Shown piece after piece: positions 37,547 through 46,020 of a stretch of DNA of 64,000 nucleotides (the stretch's first letter is position 1; each line of letters begins with the position of its first letter). The notes under the pieces were generated by a model, which saw only the letters and a list, made by a program, of their open reading frames with translations, made no database searches and was not told the DNA's origin. A program made the position numbers and the translations under genes. Source of the DNA: Planctomycetota bacterium (GTDB lineage Bacteria; Planctomycetota; MHYJ01; JACQXL01; JACQZI01); assembly GCA_016207825.1 (NCBI GenBank), contig JACQZI010000008.1, forward strand, positions 1 through 64,000. The letters are read 5' to 3'.

Positions 37547-37574
37547 TTGACTTTTCCGTTTTACATGATAGTAT
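37547..37574 (+). promoter_or_regulatory. Putative promoter of a small membrane protein gene
   Basis: TTGACT (37547-37552) with TAGTAT (37569-37574), 16-bp spacer, lies 30 bp upstream of ATG 37605. Confidence 0.4.
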
Positions 37575-37604
37575 ATTATAAATCAGTAAAGCGTTAAAGG
37601 CACT

Positions 37605-37853
37605 ATGGAAAATATTCTCATAACAATTTTTATAACAACAGCACTTATATGGAACATAGGGTATTTTTTCTTTATTTTTCCTGGAAGTGAAGAAGAAAGG
37701 AAAATTCAACTATTTCAATTGTCTCGTGTTTTGATAAGCTATAAAGCAAAAAGAAAGAGCAGTAGGTTTGATATGGCTATATATAGAATTTCTTTGGTAA
37801 ATTTATATATTGCCGTATTATCTGGAGTTGCTTTAGTTATATTCTTGTGGTAA
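37605..37853 (+). CDS. Small two-helix membrane protein
   Basis: The 82-aa product has a hydrophobic N-terminus (LITIFITTALIWNIGYFFFIF), a basic middle (SYKAKRKSSRFD) and a hydrophobic C-terminus (LYIAVLSGVALVIFLW). It is AT-rich relative to its neighbours and matches no family I know. A plausible promoter precedes it. The ribosome site is weak (TTAAAGG, 10 bp upstream). Confidence 0.5.
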   Translation: MENILITIFITTALIWNIGYFFFIFPGSEEERKIQLFQLSRVLISYKAKRKSSRFDMAIYRISLVNLYIAVLSGVALVIFLW

Positions 37854-37978
37854 TTTGAGTGATTTCATCCTCATTTTCCTAATCCCCTCCTCCCAAAAAA
37901 AATCCGCTCCCCGCCCGACAGGGCGAGGCTCGCCCTGATATATCGGGACGGCTGTGCTTCTGTGGTTATACCTAGTTA

Positions 37979-38836
37979 TTACTTATCCAGCTCTTCCAGT
38001 TTCTTCAACTCCTCCGCCTTAATGGTGAATTCGTGTTCCTTTGCCGGGAACGCCTTGCTCCTGACTTCCTGCTTATAAGTCTTGAAGGCGTCCAGAAGGA
38101 TGGGAGCGATATTGGCGTATTTTTTCACGAACTTAGGGGTGAAGCACTGGTATAAGCCGATGAGGTCGTGGACGATAATCAGCTGTCCATCGCATCCGGG
38201 GCCGCCGCCGATCCCGAAAACGAGGCAGGAGACATTCTTTTTTATGTGCATGGAGACCTTGGTCGGGACGCATTCCAGCAATATCCCCAAGACGCCGGCT
38301 TTTTCCAATGCCTTGGCGTCTTCCACCATTAGCCGCGCGGATTCGGCGCTTTTTCCCTGCACCTTGAATCCGCCCAGCATGGAGCTTGATTGCGGGGTCA
38401 GTCCGATATGCCCGATGACCGGGATTCCGGCATTGACAATTGCCTTGACTGTTTCTGCCACGCGCACGCCGCCTTCCAGTTTTATCGCGTCGCATCCGGC
38501 TTCTTTCATAAACCTGCCGGCGTTATAGACGGCTTCCTGCGGGCTGACCTGGTAAGAAAGGAAGGGCATATCGCCGATGAGGAAAGCCGTGGGCGCGCCG
38601 CGCCGCACTGCCTTGGTGTGCTCAATCTGGATATCCATAGTCGCCGGGAGCGTGCTGGAATGCCCGTAGACGACCATGCTGGCGGAATCGCCCACCAGAA
38701 TCATTTCCATCCCGGCTTCTTCCATAAGCTGGGCGGTAGGGAAATCGTAACAGGTAAGCCAGGAAATAATCTCGCCTTTTTCGCGCATCTCGTAAAGGTG
38801 TGGGATGGTTATCTTTTGCCTTGTTTCTTCTGTCAT
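37979..38836 (-). CDS. panB: 3-methyl-2-oxobutanoate hydroxymethyltransferase
   Basis: The 285-aa enzyme makes ketopantoate for CoA synthesis using methylene-tetrahydrofolate. Metal-binding VGDSASMVVYGHSSTLPATM, GAPTAFLIGDMPFLSY, AIKLEGG and GHIGLTPQS are PanB hallmarks. Length is standard and AAAAGGAG lies 8 bp from the ATG. No panC or panD is adjacent. CoA demand for acyl-CoA chemistry elsewhere in the window is consistent but not evidence of linkage. Confidence 0.96.
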   Translation of the reverse strand: MTEETRQKITIPHLYEMREKGEIISWLTCYDFPTAQLMEEAGMEMILVGDSASMVVYGHSSTLPATMDIQIEHTKAVRRGAPTAFLIGDMPFLSYQVSPQEAVYNAGRFMKEAGCDAIKLEGGVRVAETVKAIVNAGIPVIGHIGLTPQSSSMLGGFKVQGKSAESARLMVEDAKALEKAGVLGILLECVPTKVSMHIKKNVSCLVFGIGGGPGCDGQLIIVHDLIGLYQCFTPKFVKKYANIAPILLDAFKTYKQEVRSKAFPAKEHEFTIKAEELKKLEELDK

Positions 38837-38909
38837 ATGTTTCTCCTTTTATTAAAACAACAGGATTTAGATGATTAATCTGATAAATCCGTTTAATCCC
38901 GTTGTAAAA

Positions 38910-39428
38910 TTATCTGTCGAAGTATATACTTTTCCCCGTGGCGGAAATCGGGATGCCGATGACTAAATCCGCGTCAATCAGCTTCATCTGCCGCGCCAGG
39001 ACGCCCACCCGGTATATTATGCGGTTATCGGCATTCAAGATTCCGGCGGTTTTAACGGCGCTTCCCAGGGCGATTCCCAAATCGAGCAAGCGGTAGGCGC
39101 AGTGGGGGCCTTTGAATTCCGGTCCCTCTTTAGCCGCGGTCAATTCCTTGCATTCCTTGAAACCGCAGGCGCCGCAATTTAAGCCGACTGTTTTAGCGTC
39201 CTTGAGCCCGACCAAGAGCACCGCGGCGGAATCACTGATGTTTTTGCCATCGCGGTCAAAGTTTTTCTTGCCGGTCTTGGCGCCGTAGGCAAGCATTGCA
39301 TCGGCAAGCTTAGAGAGCTTGTCACCTTCCACGATTTCCAGCTTGACAAAATCCTGCCCGGCGGCTTTCGGGGCGGTCCGGGCGGCTACCGCCATGAGTT
39401 CCGCAATAGTTTTAAGATATTCTTTCAT
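38910..39428 (-). CDS. DUF2148 ferredoxin-like domain protein
   Basis: The 172-aa protein carries a compact cysteine cluster LNCGACGFKECKEL (CxxC plus a further Cys) and another Cys in GPHCAYRLLDLGIALGSAVK. The C-terminal RVGVLARQMKLIDADLVIGIPISATGKSIYFDR is the usual DUF2148 ending. These proteins occur mainly in anaerobes and are thought to bind an iron-sulfur cluster; their function is unknown. It sits 3 bp downstream of the PAS protein gene on the same strand, with GTGGAG before the ATG, so the two probably share a transcript. Confidence 0.85.
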   Translation of the reverse strand: MKEYLKTIAELMAVAARTAPKAAGQDFVKLEIVEGDKLSKLADAMLAYGAKTGKKNFDRDGKNISDSAAVLLVGLKDAKTVGLNCGACGFKECKELTAAKEGPEFKGPHCAYRLLDLGIALGSAVKTAGILNADNRIIYRVGVLARQMKLIDADLVIGIPISATGKSIYFDR

Positions 39429-39431
39429 GAT

Positions 39432-40349
39432 TTACTCCACTTTATAACCCCAGATTTCTTTTAAGGGGATTTCGATCGGCTCATTGGTTTCGATTGTCTG
39501 TATGATAATGCAATCGTTTTTTATTTCCTTCAAGGTGCCTGCCCAGTAAAGCGCCGATAGCATACGGGTAAAAGGCAATTCCTTTTTGAGGACGACGATA
39601 TTTTTACCGACCACGGATTGTGGAATATAAAAGCGGCAATTGTTTATTTCATCCAGACATTTTTCTTTCTGGCTCAATTGGGCTTTTATGAGTGCCATTT
39701 CCTCTTTTATTTTGGAGCATTCATCGTCCGAGTGGCTTTTTGCAAGGGCTATTTCTTTTTCTAGTTTTCCAAGCTTGGATAGTTCTCCATTTGCTTTTTC
39801 GATTTCCTGGCTTAGCCGGGTGTTCTCTTTTTTTAGGTGGTCAACCAGAGGATTAGAGCCCAGGTAAGTGGTGCCCAGATAGGTGCCGGCGATGGCAAGG
39901 CCGGTTACTAAGATTAGGATGGACAGGTTTACGAACATCCTAATAGAATTTCTCTTTTCTTGTCTCTTACGTTCGCCGATGTTCTTGGCGATTCCGATAG
40001 TCCCGACAATATGGTTGCTATCGTCCCTGAGGTAGCTTAAGGTTGTACTGGCATGAAACATCTTGCCTTCTTTAGTTTTAAGCCTGATATTATAATCAAC
40101 CAACGATCCTTTTTCTTTAAGCGCGGATTCTACCTGTTTGCGATCCGGCGGGTTGAAATAAAACATACTGATAGGTTTTCCCAGGACTTCGTCCCGCGAG
40201 TATCCCAAGAAGATTTCTGCGCCTTTATTAAATTCGATGGCTTTCCCGTGCTCATCCCCGACTACGATGATATCACGGGAATCATCCAGGATGCTTTCCA
40301 GAAGCTTCAACCTTTCTTCCAGATGTTGCGTTTGGTTTTTCGGTTCCAT
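39432..40349 (-). CDS. PAS-domain membrane protein with coiled coil, no kinase
   Basis: The 305-aa protein has an N-terminal PAS domain (about 12-130; DDSRDIIVVGDEHGKAIEFN...GYSRDEVLGKP) with its PAC segment (GTIGIAKNIGERKRQEK), one membrane segment (about 140-160), a heptad-rich coiled coil (170-240) and a small beta-rich C-terminal domain (LPFTRMLSALYWAGTLKEI...). The PAS domain precedes the membrane segment, so it is probably cytoplasmic. No histidine kinase, GGDEF or receiver domain is present, so output is unknown. AAGGAGGT precedes the ATG. It is followed immediately by the DUF2148 gene. Confidence 0.75.
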   Translation of the reverse strand: MEPKNQTQHLEERLKLLESILDDSRDIIVVGDEHGKAIEFNKGAEIFLGYSRDEVLGKPISMFYFNPPDRKQVESALKEKGSLVDYNIRLKTKEGKMFHASTTLSYLRDDSNHIVGTIGIAKNIGERKRQEKRNSIRMFVNLSILILVTGLAIAGTYLGTTYLGSNPLVDHLKKENTRLSQEIEKANGELSKLGKLEKEIALAKSHSDDECSKIKEEMALIKAQLSQKEKCLDEINNCRFYIPQSVVGKNIVVLKKELPFTRMLSALYWAGTLKEIKNDCIIIQTIETNEPIEIPLKEIWGYKVE

Positions 40350-40438
40350 GGTTATTACCTCCTTTTTATAAGTAAGAAAACTCCCTCCTTAGACGCAACT
40401 TCTCAAGATGTTAAACGGGTTTCTTGCTTACGGATTAT

Positions 40439-41665
40439 TTATTCTGAAATATCAGCAAATTTTACTTTATAGCCCAGTTCAAGGAGTCTTTTCATGTGCT
40501 CATCACATTTCAGGACTTTTTTATAGAGGACATCGCCCAGCACTTCTGCTTTTGATTCCCTGTCTTCCTTGGGCAGGAAATAAGCCATAATGGTGTCGTC
40601 CGAGCAGCATGAGCCGTCGCTTTCGTATTTAAAGGTCATGTCATATCCCTTGCTCAGGACTTTCACGGCATTATCAAACCAGTCGTAATCCTTGCGGCCT
40701 AAATCAGTATTGATGATAATATGTGCCGTCAGGGATATTCCCTTGATTTTGGATGCTTTTAATAGATTCTTGCAGACGATAAACTTTTCCGCATTAATAG
40801 CATTGCCGAGGTTTATTTCGCGTATTACGCAGGTGCCGTCTTTGCGCTGGTATTCTTTAAGCAGGTTTAGCAAGACACGGAATTGGATAAGGTTATGGAG
40901 TCCGAGAAAACATGATATCTTGAAGGAAATAGACGGGATATCCTGGCAATAATATGATGCGGCGGCAATGGTTGCCCAACTGGGGTTAAGGAAGAAATTG
41001 GAGCCGGTTTCCAAAGCGGTCCTGGTGATGCTATCGAGATATACCAGGTGGTTATCGTTGGCGACTTCCACGCCGCAGAGGTTTCCAAAGGGCGTTCCCA
41101 TATTAGCCATGAGCAATTGTTTCACGCCGCTTCCGGCATCGATTGTTTCCAACTTGGCTCCGGTGACTTTTTGAATGCGGTTAAAGCGGTATTCCGGCAG
41201 AGGAGTGCCCAAGAGACTCGATGAGCAGAATTTGGCGCCCATTATGTTCTCGCACATGGCGAGCGTTGCCAGTAAATCGCCTCCGTAAACATAGTCATCC
41301 GTCAAGGGCATCACGGAAATCATTTCATTCGGCATAAAGACATCGCCTTTTTCCACGGCGCGTTTAAAGCAATTATGGGTAATCCGGCATCCCTGCCACG
41401 CCGAAACCTGGGAAGTGGCCACGGCTTTCTTGGTGACTTTAAGTTTGTGTTCTTTAAGATAGTCGCTTGCCTTGGGCATTTTACCGGCGAACCTTTCGGC
41501 GTCATTAAGATAATTCACAAAACCCTGCTTTTCCGCCATGGCTTTCCTGAATTTATAATCGCGTTTTTCTTCCATGGTCTTGGCTATTTTTTTGTCTCCG
41601 CCGTAGGATGCTTTTAGTTTGTCTATGGCTTTTATTTCCTGCTTTGTCAGGTACGGTATTTTCAT
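40439..41665 (-). CDS. Unidentified conserved-looking 408-aa cytoplasmic protein
   Basis: I do not recognise this family. The protein is full length with a good ribosome site (AAGGAG, 8 bp before the ATG) and no signal peptide or membrane helix. Conspicuous segments: a Lys-rich helical start, WQGCRITHNCFKRAVEKGD, MPLTDDYVYGGDLLATL, CENIMGAKFCSSSLLGTPL, GTPFGNLCGVEVANDNHLVYLDS, and near the end SDGSCCSDDTIMAYFLP. Ten or more cysteines are scattered, and GG/DD turns suggest an enzyme with a TIM-barrel-like or mutase-like architecture. It lies 11 bp upstream of tpiA's stop side on the same strand and is probably co-transcribed with tpiA. Confidence 0.6.
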   Translation of the reverse strand: MKIPYLTKQEIKAIDKLKASYGGDKKIAKTMEEKRDYKFRKAMAEKQGFVNYLNDAERFAGKMPKASDYLKEHKLKVTKKAVATSQVSAWQGCRITHNCFKRAVEKGDVFMPNEMISVMPLTDDYVYGGDLLATLAMCENIMGAKFCSSSLLGTPLPEYRFNRIQKVTGAKLETIDAGSGVKQLLMANMGTPFGNLCGVEVANDNHLVYLDSITRTALETGSNFFLNPSWATIAAASYYCQDIPSISFKISCFLGLHNLIQFRVLLNLLKEYQRKDGTCVIREINLGNAINAEKFIVCKNLLKASKIKGISLTAHIIINTDLGRKDYDWFDNAVKVLSKGYDMTFKYESDGSCCSDDTIMAYFLPKEDRESKAEVLGDVLYKKVLKCDEHMKRLLELGYKVKFADISE

Positions 41666-41676
41666 GTGATATCTCC

Positions 41677-42444
41677 TTATTTAGCTTTGTTTTTATAATT
41701 AAGGATGATCTGGCTGAAAGAATCAGATTTTAAACTGGCGCTGCCAACCAGCGCTCCGTCCACATCAGGCTGGGCGGATATTTCTGCAATATTTTCCGCT
41801 TTCACACTGCCACCATACAAAATCCGGATGTTTTTGGCAACAATTTCATTAAATATTGAAGTGATAAATTTACGGATGAAAGAATGCATTTCCTGGGCTT
41901 GCTGAGGGGTGGCTGTTTTGCCCGTTCCGATTGCCCAGACCGGTTCATAAGCGATGATGACTTTCTGTATATTGTCTTGAATGATTCCGTCAAGTCCTTC
42001 TTCCAGTTGACGCCTGATAACGCTTTCTGTTTTTCCTTCCTGCCGTTCTTCTAAGAGTTCTCCGACGCAGAAGATAGCGGTTAAGCCGGTTTTAAGAGCG
42101 GCTTTGATTTTATTGTTAATCATGGTGTCTGTTTCGCCCATTTGATGGCGGCGTTCGGAATGGCCTATAATGATGTAGTCGCATCCGATATCTTTAAGCA
42201 TGGCAGGGGATACTTCTCCGGTAAAAGCACCTTCGTCTTTCCAGTAGCAGTTCTGGGCGCCGAGCTTGATGTTCGTGCTGTCAATCATTGCTTTTACGGG
42301 AGCCAGGTAGGGAAAAGGCGGGCAGACGCCGATTTCTATATCAGTTATTTTGGAGAGGTTCGTTTTTAGGAAAGTAACCAGTTCGGTGGCTTGTTTTAGA
42401 TTGGTAAACATTTTCCAGTTTCCGATAATGGCAGGTGTTCTCAT
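41677..42444 (-). CDS. tpiA: Triosephosphate isomerase
   Basis: The 255-aa glycolytic TIM-barrel enzyme interconverts DHAP and glyceraldehyde-3-phosphate. GNWKM (10-14) contains the catalytic Lys; GHSERR contains the electrophilic His; AYEPVWAIGTG carries the base Glu; the phosphate loop is ILYGGSVK. AAGGAG precedes the ATG. The 408-aa unidentified gene follows in the same direction after 11 bp. Confidence 0.97.
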   Translation of the reverse strand: MRTPAIIGNWKMFTNLKQATELVTFLKTNLSKITDIEIGVCPPFPYLAPVKAMIDSTNIKLGAQNCYWKDEGAFTGEVSPAMLKDIGCDYIIIGHSERRHQMGETDTMINNKIKAALKTGLTAIFCVGELLEERQEGKTESVIRRQLEEGLDGIIQDNIQKVIIAYEPVWAIGTGKTATPQQAQEMHSFIRKFITSIFNEIVAKNIRILYGGSVKAENIAEISAQPDVDGALVGSASLKSDSFSQIILNYKNKAK

Positions 42445-42535
42445 AATTAAGCTCCTTCTATGTTACATGTTTCAAGTTAGAAGTTTCAAGTCATTAAATT
42501 TGTAACTTATAACTTTTAACCTGAAACTCAAAGAA

Positions 42536-42622
42536 CGGAGAGGGTGGGATTCGAACCCACGGTGGAGTTGCCCCCACACATGCTCTCCAGGCATGCCCGT
42601 TCAACCGCTCCGGCACCTCTCC
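42536..42622 (-). tRNA. tRNA-Ser (GGA anticodon)
   Basis: Reverse complement gives acceptor GGAGAGG pairing with CCTCTCC, discriminator G, a long variable arm (class II) and anticodon loop CTGGAGA, anticodon GGA reading UCC/UCU. The T-loop GGGTTCGAATCCC is canonical. CCA is not encoded. Confidence 0.95.
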
Positions 42623-42623
42623 A

Positions 42624-42704
42624 AAATTTAAAGTTACAAGTTTCAGGTTAGAGGTTTCAGGTTATTAAACTTGTAACTTATAACGTTTAACCTGAAACTT
42701 TAGT
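42624..42704. repeat. Near-palindromic tRNA spacer repeat
   Basis: The spacer carries GTTTCAGGTTAGAGGTTTCAGG...TAACTTATAACGTTTAACCTGAAAC, ends of which are inverted copies. A closely similar element lies before the first tRNA (42467-42530), and a looser TTCAAATG...TTTGAACC version follows the second (42806-42882). The shared structure suggests repeated insertion or RNA-processing hairpins. Confidence 0.6.
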
Positions 42705-42707
42705 CAT

Positions 42708-42798
42708 CGGAGAGGGTGGGATTCGAACCCACGCGCCCCGATTACCGGGGCAACCCGCTTTCGAGGCGGGCCCGTTATGACCACTTCGGTACCTCTCC
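42708..42798 (-). tRNA. tRNA-Ser (CGA anticodon)
   Basis: The reverse complement has GGAGAGG/CCTCTCC acceptor, discriminator G, class II long arm (CCCCGGTAATCGGGG hairpin) and anticodon loop CTCGAAA, anticodon CGA reading UCG. Acceptor and T arms match the preceding tRNA-Ser, indicating shared ancestry. Confidence 0.95.
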
Positions 42799-42888
42799 CG
42801 AAGAAAAGTTCAAATGTTCCATGGTTCAAGGGTTTAAGAGATAATCATTTAAACTTTTGAACCGTTAAACTCTTAAACTTTAATAAAA

Positions 42889-42962
42889 CGCGCCCGGTGT
42901 GATTCGAACACACAGCCTTCTGATTCGTAGTCAGGCACTCTATCCAGTTGAGCTACGGGCGC
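42889..42962 (-). tRNA. tRNA-Arg (ACG anticodon)
   Basis: The reverse complement has acceptor GCGCCCG/CGGGCGC, discriminator G, D-loop AGCTCAACTGGATAGAGT and anticodon loop CTACGAA, anticodon ACG. A34 must be edited to inosine by TadA to read CGU/CGC/CGA, and tadA lies immediately upstream on the same strand. Confidence 0.96.
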
Positions 42963-43005
42963 TTTTAATATAAGTTAATTAGAGGTTGTTGATAAAGTTA
43001 ATTCA

Positions 43006-43479
43006 CTAATTCACTGATCCCTTTATTCGCTTCTTTCGAAAGAACTCTTTTAAAATATCCTGGCATTCTTCCTTAAGGATGTTGGAAATCACTTCAATCC
43101 GGTGATTTAACCTCTTATCCGAAACAATGTTAAATATCGAGCCGCATCCTCCGGCTTTGGGGTCGTCCGTCCCGTAAATAATTCTTTTTACACGGGCCTG
43201 AACCAGGGCGGCCGCGCACATTAAACATGGTTCCATGGTTACATATATATCGGCTCCCTCCAGCCGCCAGTTATCCAAGAAGCTTGCCGCCTGGGTAACC
43301 GCAATCATTTCTGCATGAGCCGTTGGATCTTTAAGTGTTTCCTTCTGGTTATAAGCCCTTCCGATAATTCTCCCTTTATGGACGATTACCGCGCCGACCG
43401 GCACCTCATCTTTTTCCAGCGCTTTCTGCGCCTCTTTCAGGCATTCCTTTATATAGTATTCGTGATTGGGTTCTTTCAT
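43006..43479 (-). CDS. tadA: tRNA adenosine(34) deaminase
   Basis: The 157-aa zinc enzyme converts A34 to inosine in tRNA-Arg(ACG). Zinc ligands and proton shuttle are His55 and Glu57 (AHAEMIAV) with Cys85 and Cys88 (PCLMC); the VPVGAVIV and GTDDPKAGGCGS segments match TadA rather than cytidine deaminases. It is located 43 bp upstream of its presumed substrate tRNA gene on the same strand, an arrangement that could place both on one transcript. The ribosome site is weak. Confidence 0.95.
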   Translation of the reverse strand: MKEPNHEYYIKECLKEAQKALEKDEVPVGAVIVHKGRIIGRAYNQKETLKDPTAHAEMIAVTQAASFLDNWRLEGADIYVTMEPCLMCAAALVQARVKRIIYGTDDPKAGGCGSIFNIVSDKRLNHRIEVISNILKEECQDILKEFFRKKRIKGSVN

Positions 43480-43526
43480 TTAAAGGGCTATTATAATTTT
43501 AAAGTGACTCTTCTGTCAAAATAATC

Positions 43527-43555
43527 TTGATTAAACGATTTCTGGTATATATAAT
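43527..43555 (+). promoter_or_regulatory. Promoter of the P-type ATPase gene
   Basis: TTGATT (43527-43532) and TATAAT (43550-43555) have a 17-bp spacer, about 40 bp before ATG 43598. Confidence 0.7.
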
Positions 43556-43597
43556 AAACTATTTGCGATAAGCATAATTTTGAAAGGCTGTTATAGA

Positions 43598-45694
43598 ATG
43601 GAAGAAACTAAAATAACAAATATCACCATGTCGGTGGAAGGGATGCATTGCCCGTCTTGCGCGGCTAATATCGAGCGGTCAATCGAGCATCTGTCCGGCG
43701 TGGTTAAAGCCTCTGTTAACTTTGCCAGTTCGGAGGTAGCCGTCCAGTATGACCCGCAACGGGTGGATATGGACCAGATAAAAAAGGCGGTTGCCAAGCC
43801 GGGCTATAAGGTAAGGGAATCCGTTTGGGCTAAAAGCAAGACTTTCTGGCAGGAACGAAAGTTCTTTATTCAAATGGTTGTTACCGGGCTTTTGGTTATT
43901 GCTTCCTGGGCATTTATGCATAGCAACCCTTTGGCTTCTAAAATCACGGCGATGGTTGCTGTCATTGCCGGCGGATATTCGGTTTTTATAGAAGCGGTGC
44001 GGGTATTATTAATACCGGATTTAGGCGTGAGCGTCCTTATCAGCATTGCTTCGATTGCGGCCGTCGCGGTAGGTGCTTACACGGAAGCCGCCATGGTAAT
44101 TCTTATCATGTTAGTCGGGGAAACCTTAGAACATGTTGCCGTCAGGAAGACGCATCAGGCAATCGCCAAGTTGATGCAACTGGCGCCGAGTAATGCCCTG
44201 GTCAAGCGCGGAGACAAAGAAGAAGAAGTCGCCGTGGAAGATGTTCATATAGATGATATCGTGATCATAAAACCGGGTGGCCGCATTCCGGTTGACGGGA
44301 TTATTGCACAGGGAGAAGGGCTGGTTAATCAGTCGATGCTTACCGGGGAAGCGATTCCCGCCTCCAAAGCAGTGGGCGATAAAGTCTACGCGGGAACCCT
44401 TAATGAAGGCAATGCTTTTGAGATAAAGGTGAGCCAGGTCGGAGAAGGAACTAAGCTGGCGCATATAAAGAGATTGGTTTTGCAGGCGGAGATGGAGAAA
44501 TCACCGATACAGAGATTAGCCGACCGGTTTGCCCGTTATTTTATACCGGTGGTGTTTTTAATCGCGCTGGTTATTTTTTTGATGAGCGACCCGTCCGAAA
44601 GGATTTTTAAAGTGATAACCGTTTTTGTGGCGGCCTGCCCGTGCGCAATGGTCCTGGCCGCGCCGACCGCGGTTGTCGCCGGATTAGGGAATGCCGCCAA
44701 GAAGGGCATCCTGATTAAAGGCGGGCAATATCTGGAAACATTCGGCCATCTTCACACGCTTTTAATGGATAAGACCGGAACCCTGACCGAAGGCAAGATT
44801 AAAGTGACCGATATAAAGACGTTGAATAATCATTCCGAAAAAGATATAATTTACCATGCCGCAATCGCCGAGAAACGTTCCGAGCATCCGATTGCAAAAG
44901 CGGTGCTTAATTACGCGAATGAGAAAAAAATGGATATCCCCGACCCGGTTATGTTCGAAGTCCACAAAGGCATGGGCGTAACGGCTAAGATGTCCGACGA
45001 GGTCGCGGTGGGCAACCGGGCTTTGATGAAATCCAGGAATATTTCCGTCAGTCCTGAAACAGAGAAAATGATGGAAGCACTGGAAAAAACAGGGAAAACT
45101 GTTTTAATGGTATCGATAAAAGGCGTCTTGGCCGGGTTGGTTGCCGTGGCCGATACATTGAGGAGCGACGCCGAAGCGATTATAAAAAATATCCGGAAGG
45201 CCGGCGTCAAGCGGATTGCGCTCCTGACCGGCGATAACGCGCGCACCGCGGAATACATTGCCAAACAGGCAGGGATTGATGAATGGTACAGCGATTTGAT
45301 GCCTGAGGATAAAATCGCCAAGCTAAAAGAGATAAAACAATCCGGCGTGAAAACTGGAATGATCGGCGATGGGATAAACGATGCGCCGTCTTTGGCGGCG
45401 GCTGATGTCGGGATTGCCATGGGGACAATCGGCTCGGAAGTGGCGATTGAAGCGGCGGATGTCAGCCTGATGAGAGATGATTTATCCATGGTGCCGGTGG
45501 CCATAAAATTGAGCCGCCGCGTTTGGAATACGATAATACAGAATTTCGTGTTTTCCATCGCGTATAATATCGGGATGATAACATTAATCGGGTTTGCCGT
45601 GCACGACCATTCAGGGATAACACTAGGCGCGGTTTTACACCAGCTGAGTTGTTTGCTAGTAGTAGCCAGTTCCCTGCGCCTGTTGCGGGGATAG
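43598..45694 (+). CDS. Heavy-metal P1B-type ATPase
   Basis: The 698-aa inner-membrane pump has an N-terminal HMA domain with GMHCPSCA (Cys18, Cys21), then two helices, the actuator loop (SMLTGEAIPASK), membrane motif CPCAM, phosphorylation site DKTGTLTEG, ATP-binding SEHPIAKA and GDGINDAPSL. CPC is shared by Cu and Zn/Cd/Pb pumps; the last helix (LHQLSCLLVVASSLRLL) resembles the zinc/cadmium branch more than CopA, but the metal is uncertain. A TTG at 43580 could add six residues; ATG 43598 is chosen with the promoter at 43527. It is monocistronic, with no regulator adjacent. Confidence 0.92.
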   Translation: MEETKITNITMSVEGMHCPSCAANIERSIEHLSGVVKASVNFASSEVAVQYDPQRVDMDQIKKAVAKPGYKVRESVWAKSKTFWQERKFFIQMVVTGLLVIASWAFMHSNPLASKITAMVAVIAGGYSVFIEAVRVLLIPDLGVSVLISIASIAAVAVGAYTEAAMVILIMLVGETLEHVAVRKTHQAIAKLMQLAPSNALVKRGDKEEEVAVEDVHIDDIVIIKPGGRIPVDGIIAQGEGLVNQSMLTGEAIPASKAVGDKVYAGTLNEGNAFEIKVSQVGEGTKLAHIKRLVLQAEMEKSPIQRLADRFARYFIPVVFLIALVIFLMSDPSERIFKVITVFVAACPCAMVLAAPTAVVAGLGNAAKKGILIKGGQYLETFGHLHTLLMDKTGTLTEGKIKVTDIKTLNNHSEKDIIYHAAIAEKRSEHPIAKAVLNYANEKKMDIPDPVMFEVHKGMGVTAKMSDEVAVGNRALMKSRNISVSPETEKMMEALEKTGKTVLMVSIKGVLAGLVAVADTLRSDAEAIIKNIRKAGVKRIALLTGDNARTAEYIAKQAGIDEWYSDLMPEDKIAKLKEIKQSGVKTGMIGDGINDAPSLAAADVGIAMGTIGSEVAIEAADVSLMRDDLSMVPVAIKLSRRVWNTIIQNFVFSIAYNIGMITLIGFAVHDHSGITLGAVLHQLSCLLVVASSLRLLRG

Positions 45695-45720
45695 AGTTAG
45701 TTCTTTATTGTTATAGAAAT

Positions 45721-45997
45721 TGGCCGCGCTAAGCGGGGCGTTAGCGGTGCCCTGTACCTGCAATCCGCTGCAGCAGGGCTGAATACTCTTTTGCGGTTTG
45801 CATTGCGGGTAATTCTTTATTCGTAAGTGGCGATGAAGGCCGGGTCCTATGCAATAGGACGGACACTAACCCCGCCAGATCCGGAAGGAAGCAACGGTAA
45901 CTGTTTTGTCCCATGTGCCGTAGGTTCACCTGACTGGAGCTAACTGCGCTTAAAGGTTATCCGTGATCGAAACAAAAAAGGGTTGCGCGGCCATTTT
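45721..45997 (+). ncRNA. ffs: Signal recognition particle RNA, long bacterial form
   Basis: The conserved apical domain GCCAGATCCGGAAGGAAGC...ACGGTAA (about 45875-45902) is the Ffh-binding hairpin. The 5' part contains GCGGTGCCCTGTACCTGCAATCC typical of long SRP RNAs with an Alu-like domain. The ends pair: TGGCCGCGC (45721-45729) with GCGCGGCCA (45985-45993), followed by TTTTT. About 275 nt, as in Bacillus-type SRP RNA. Location just before dnaX is the classic arrangement. The protein partner ffh is at 21.6 kb. Confidence 0.92.
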
Positions 45998-46020
45998 TAA
46001 TTAAGTTATAGGTTGATTCT

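Noticed and set aside
45741-45929. 62-codon minus-strand frame
   Set aside because: It lies wholly within the SRP RNA gene.
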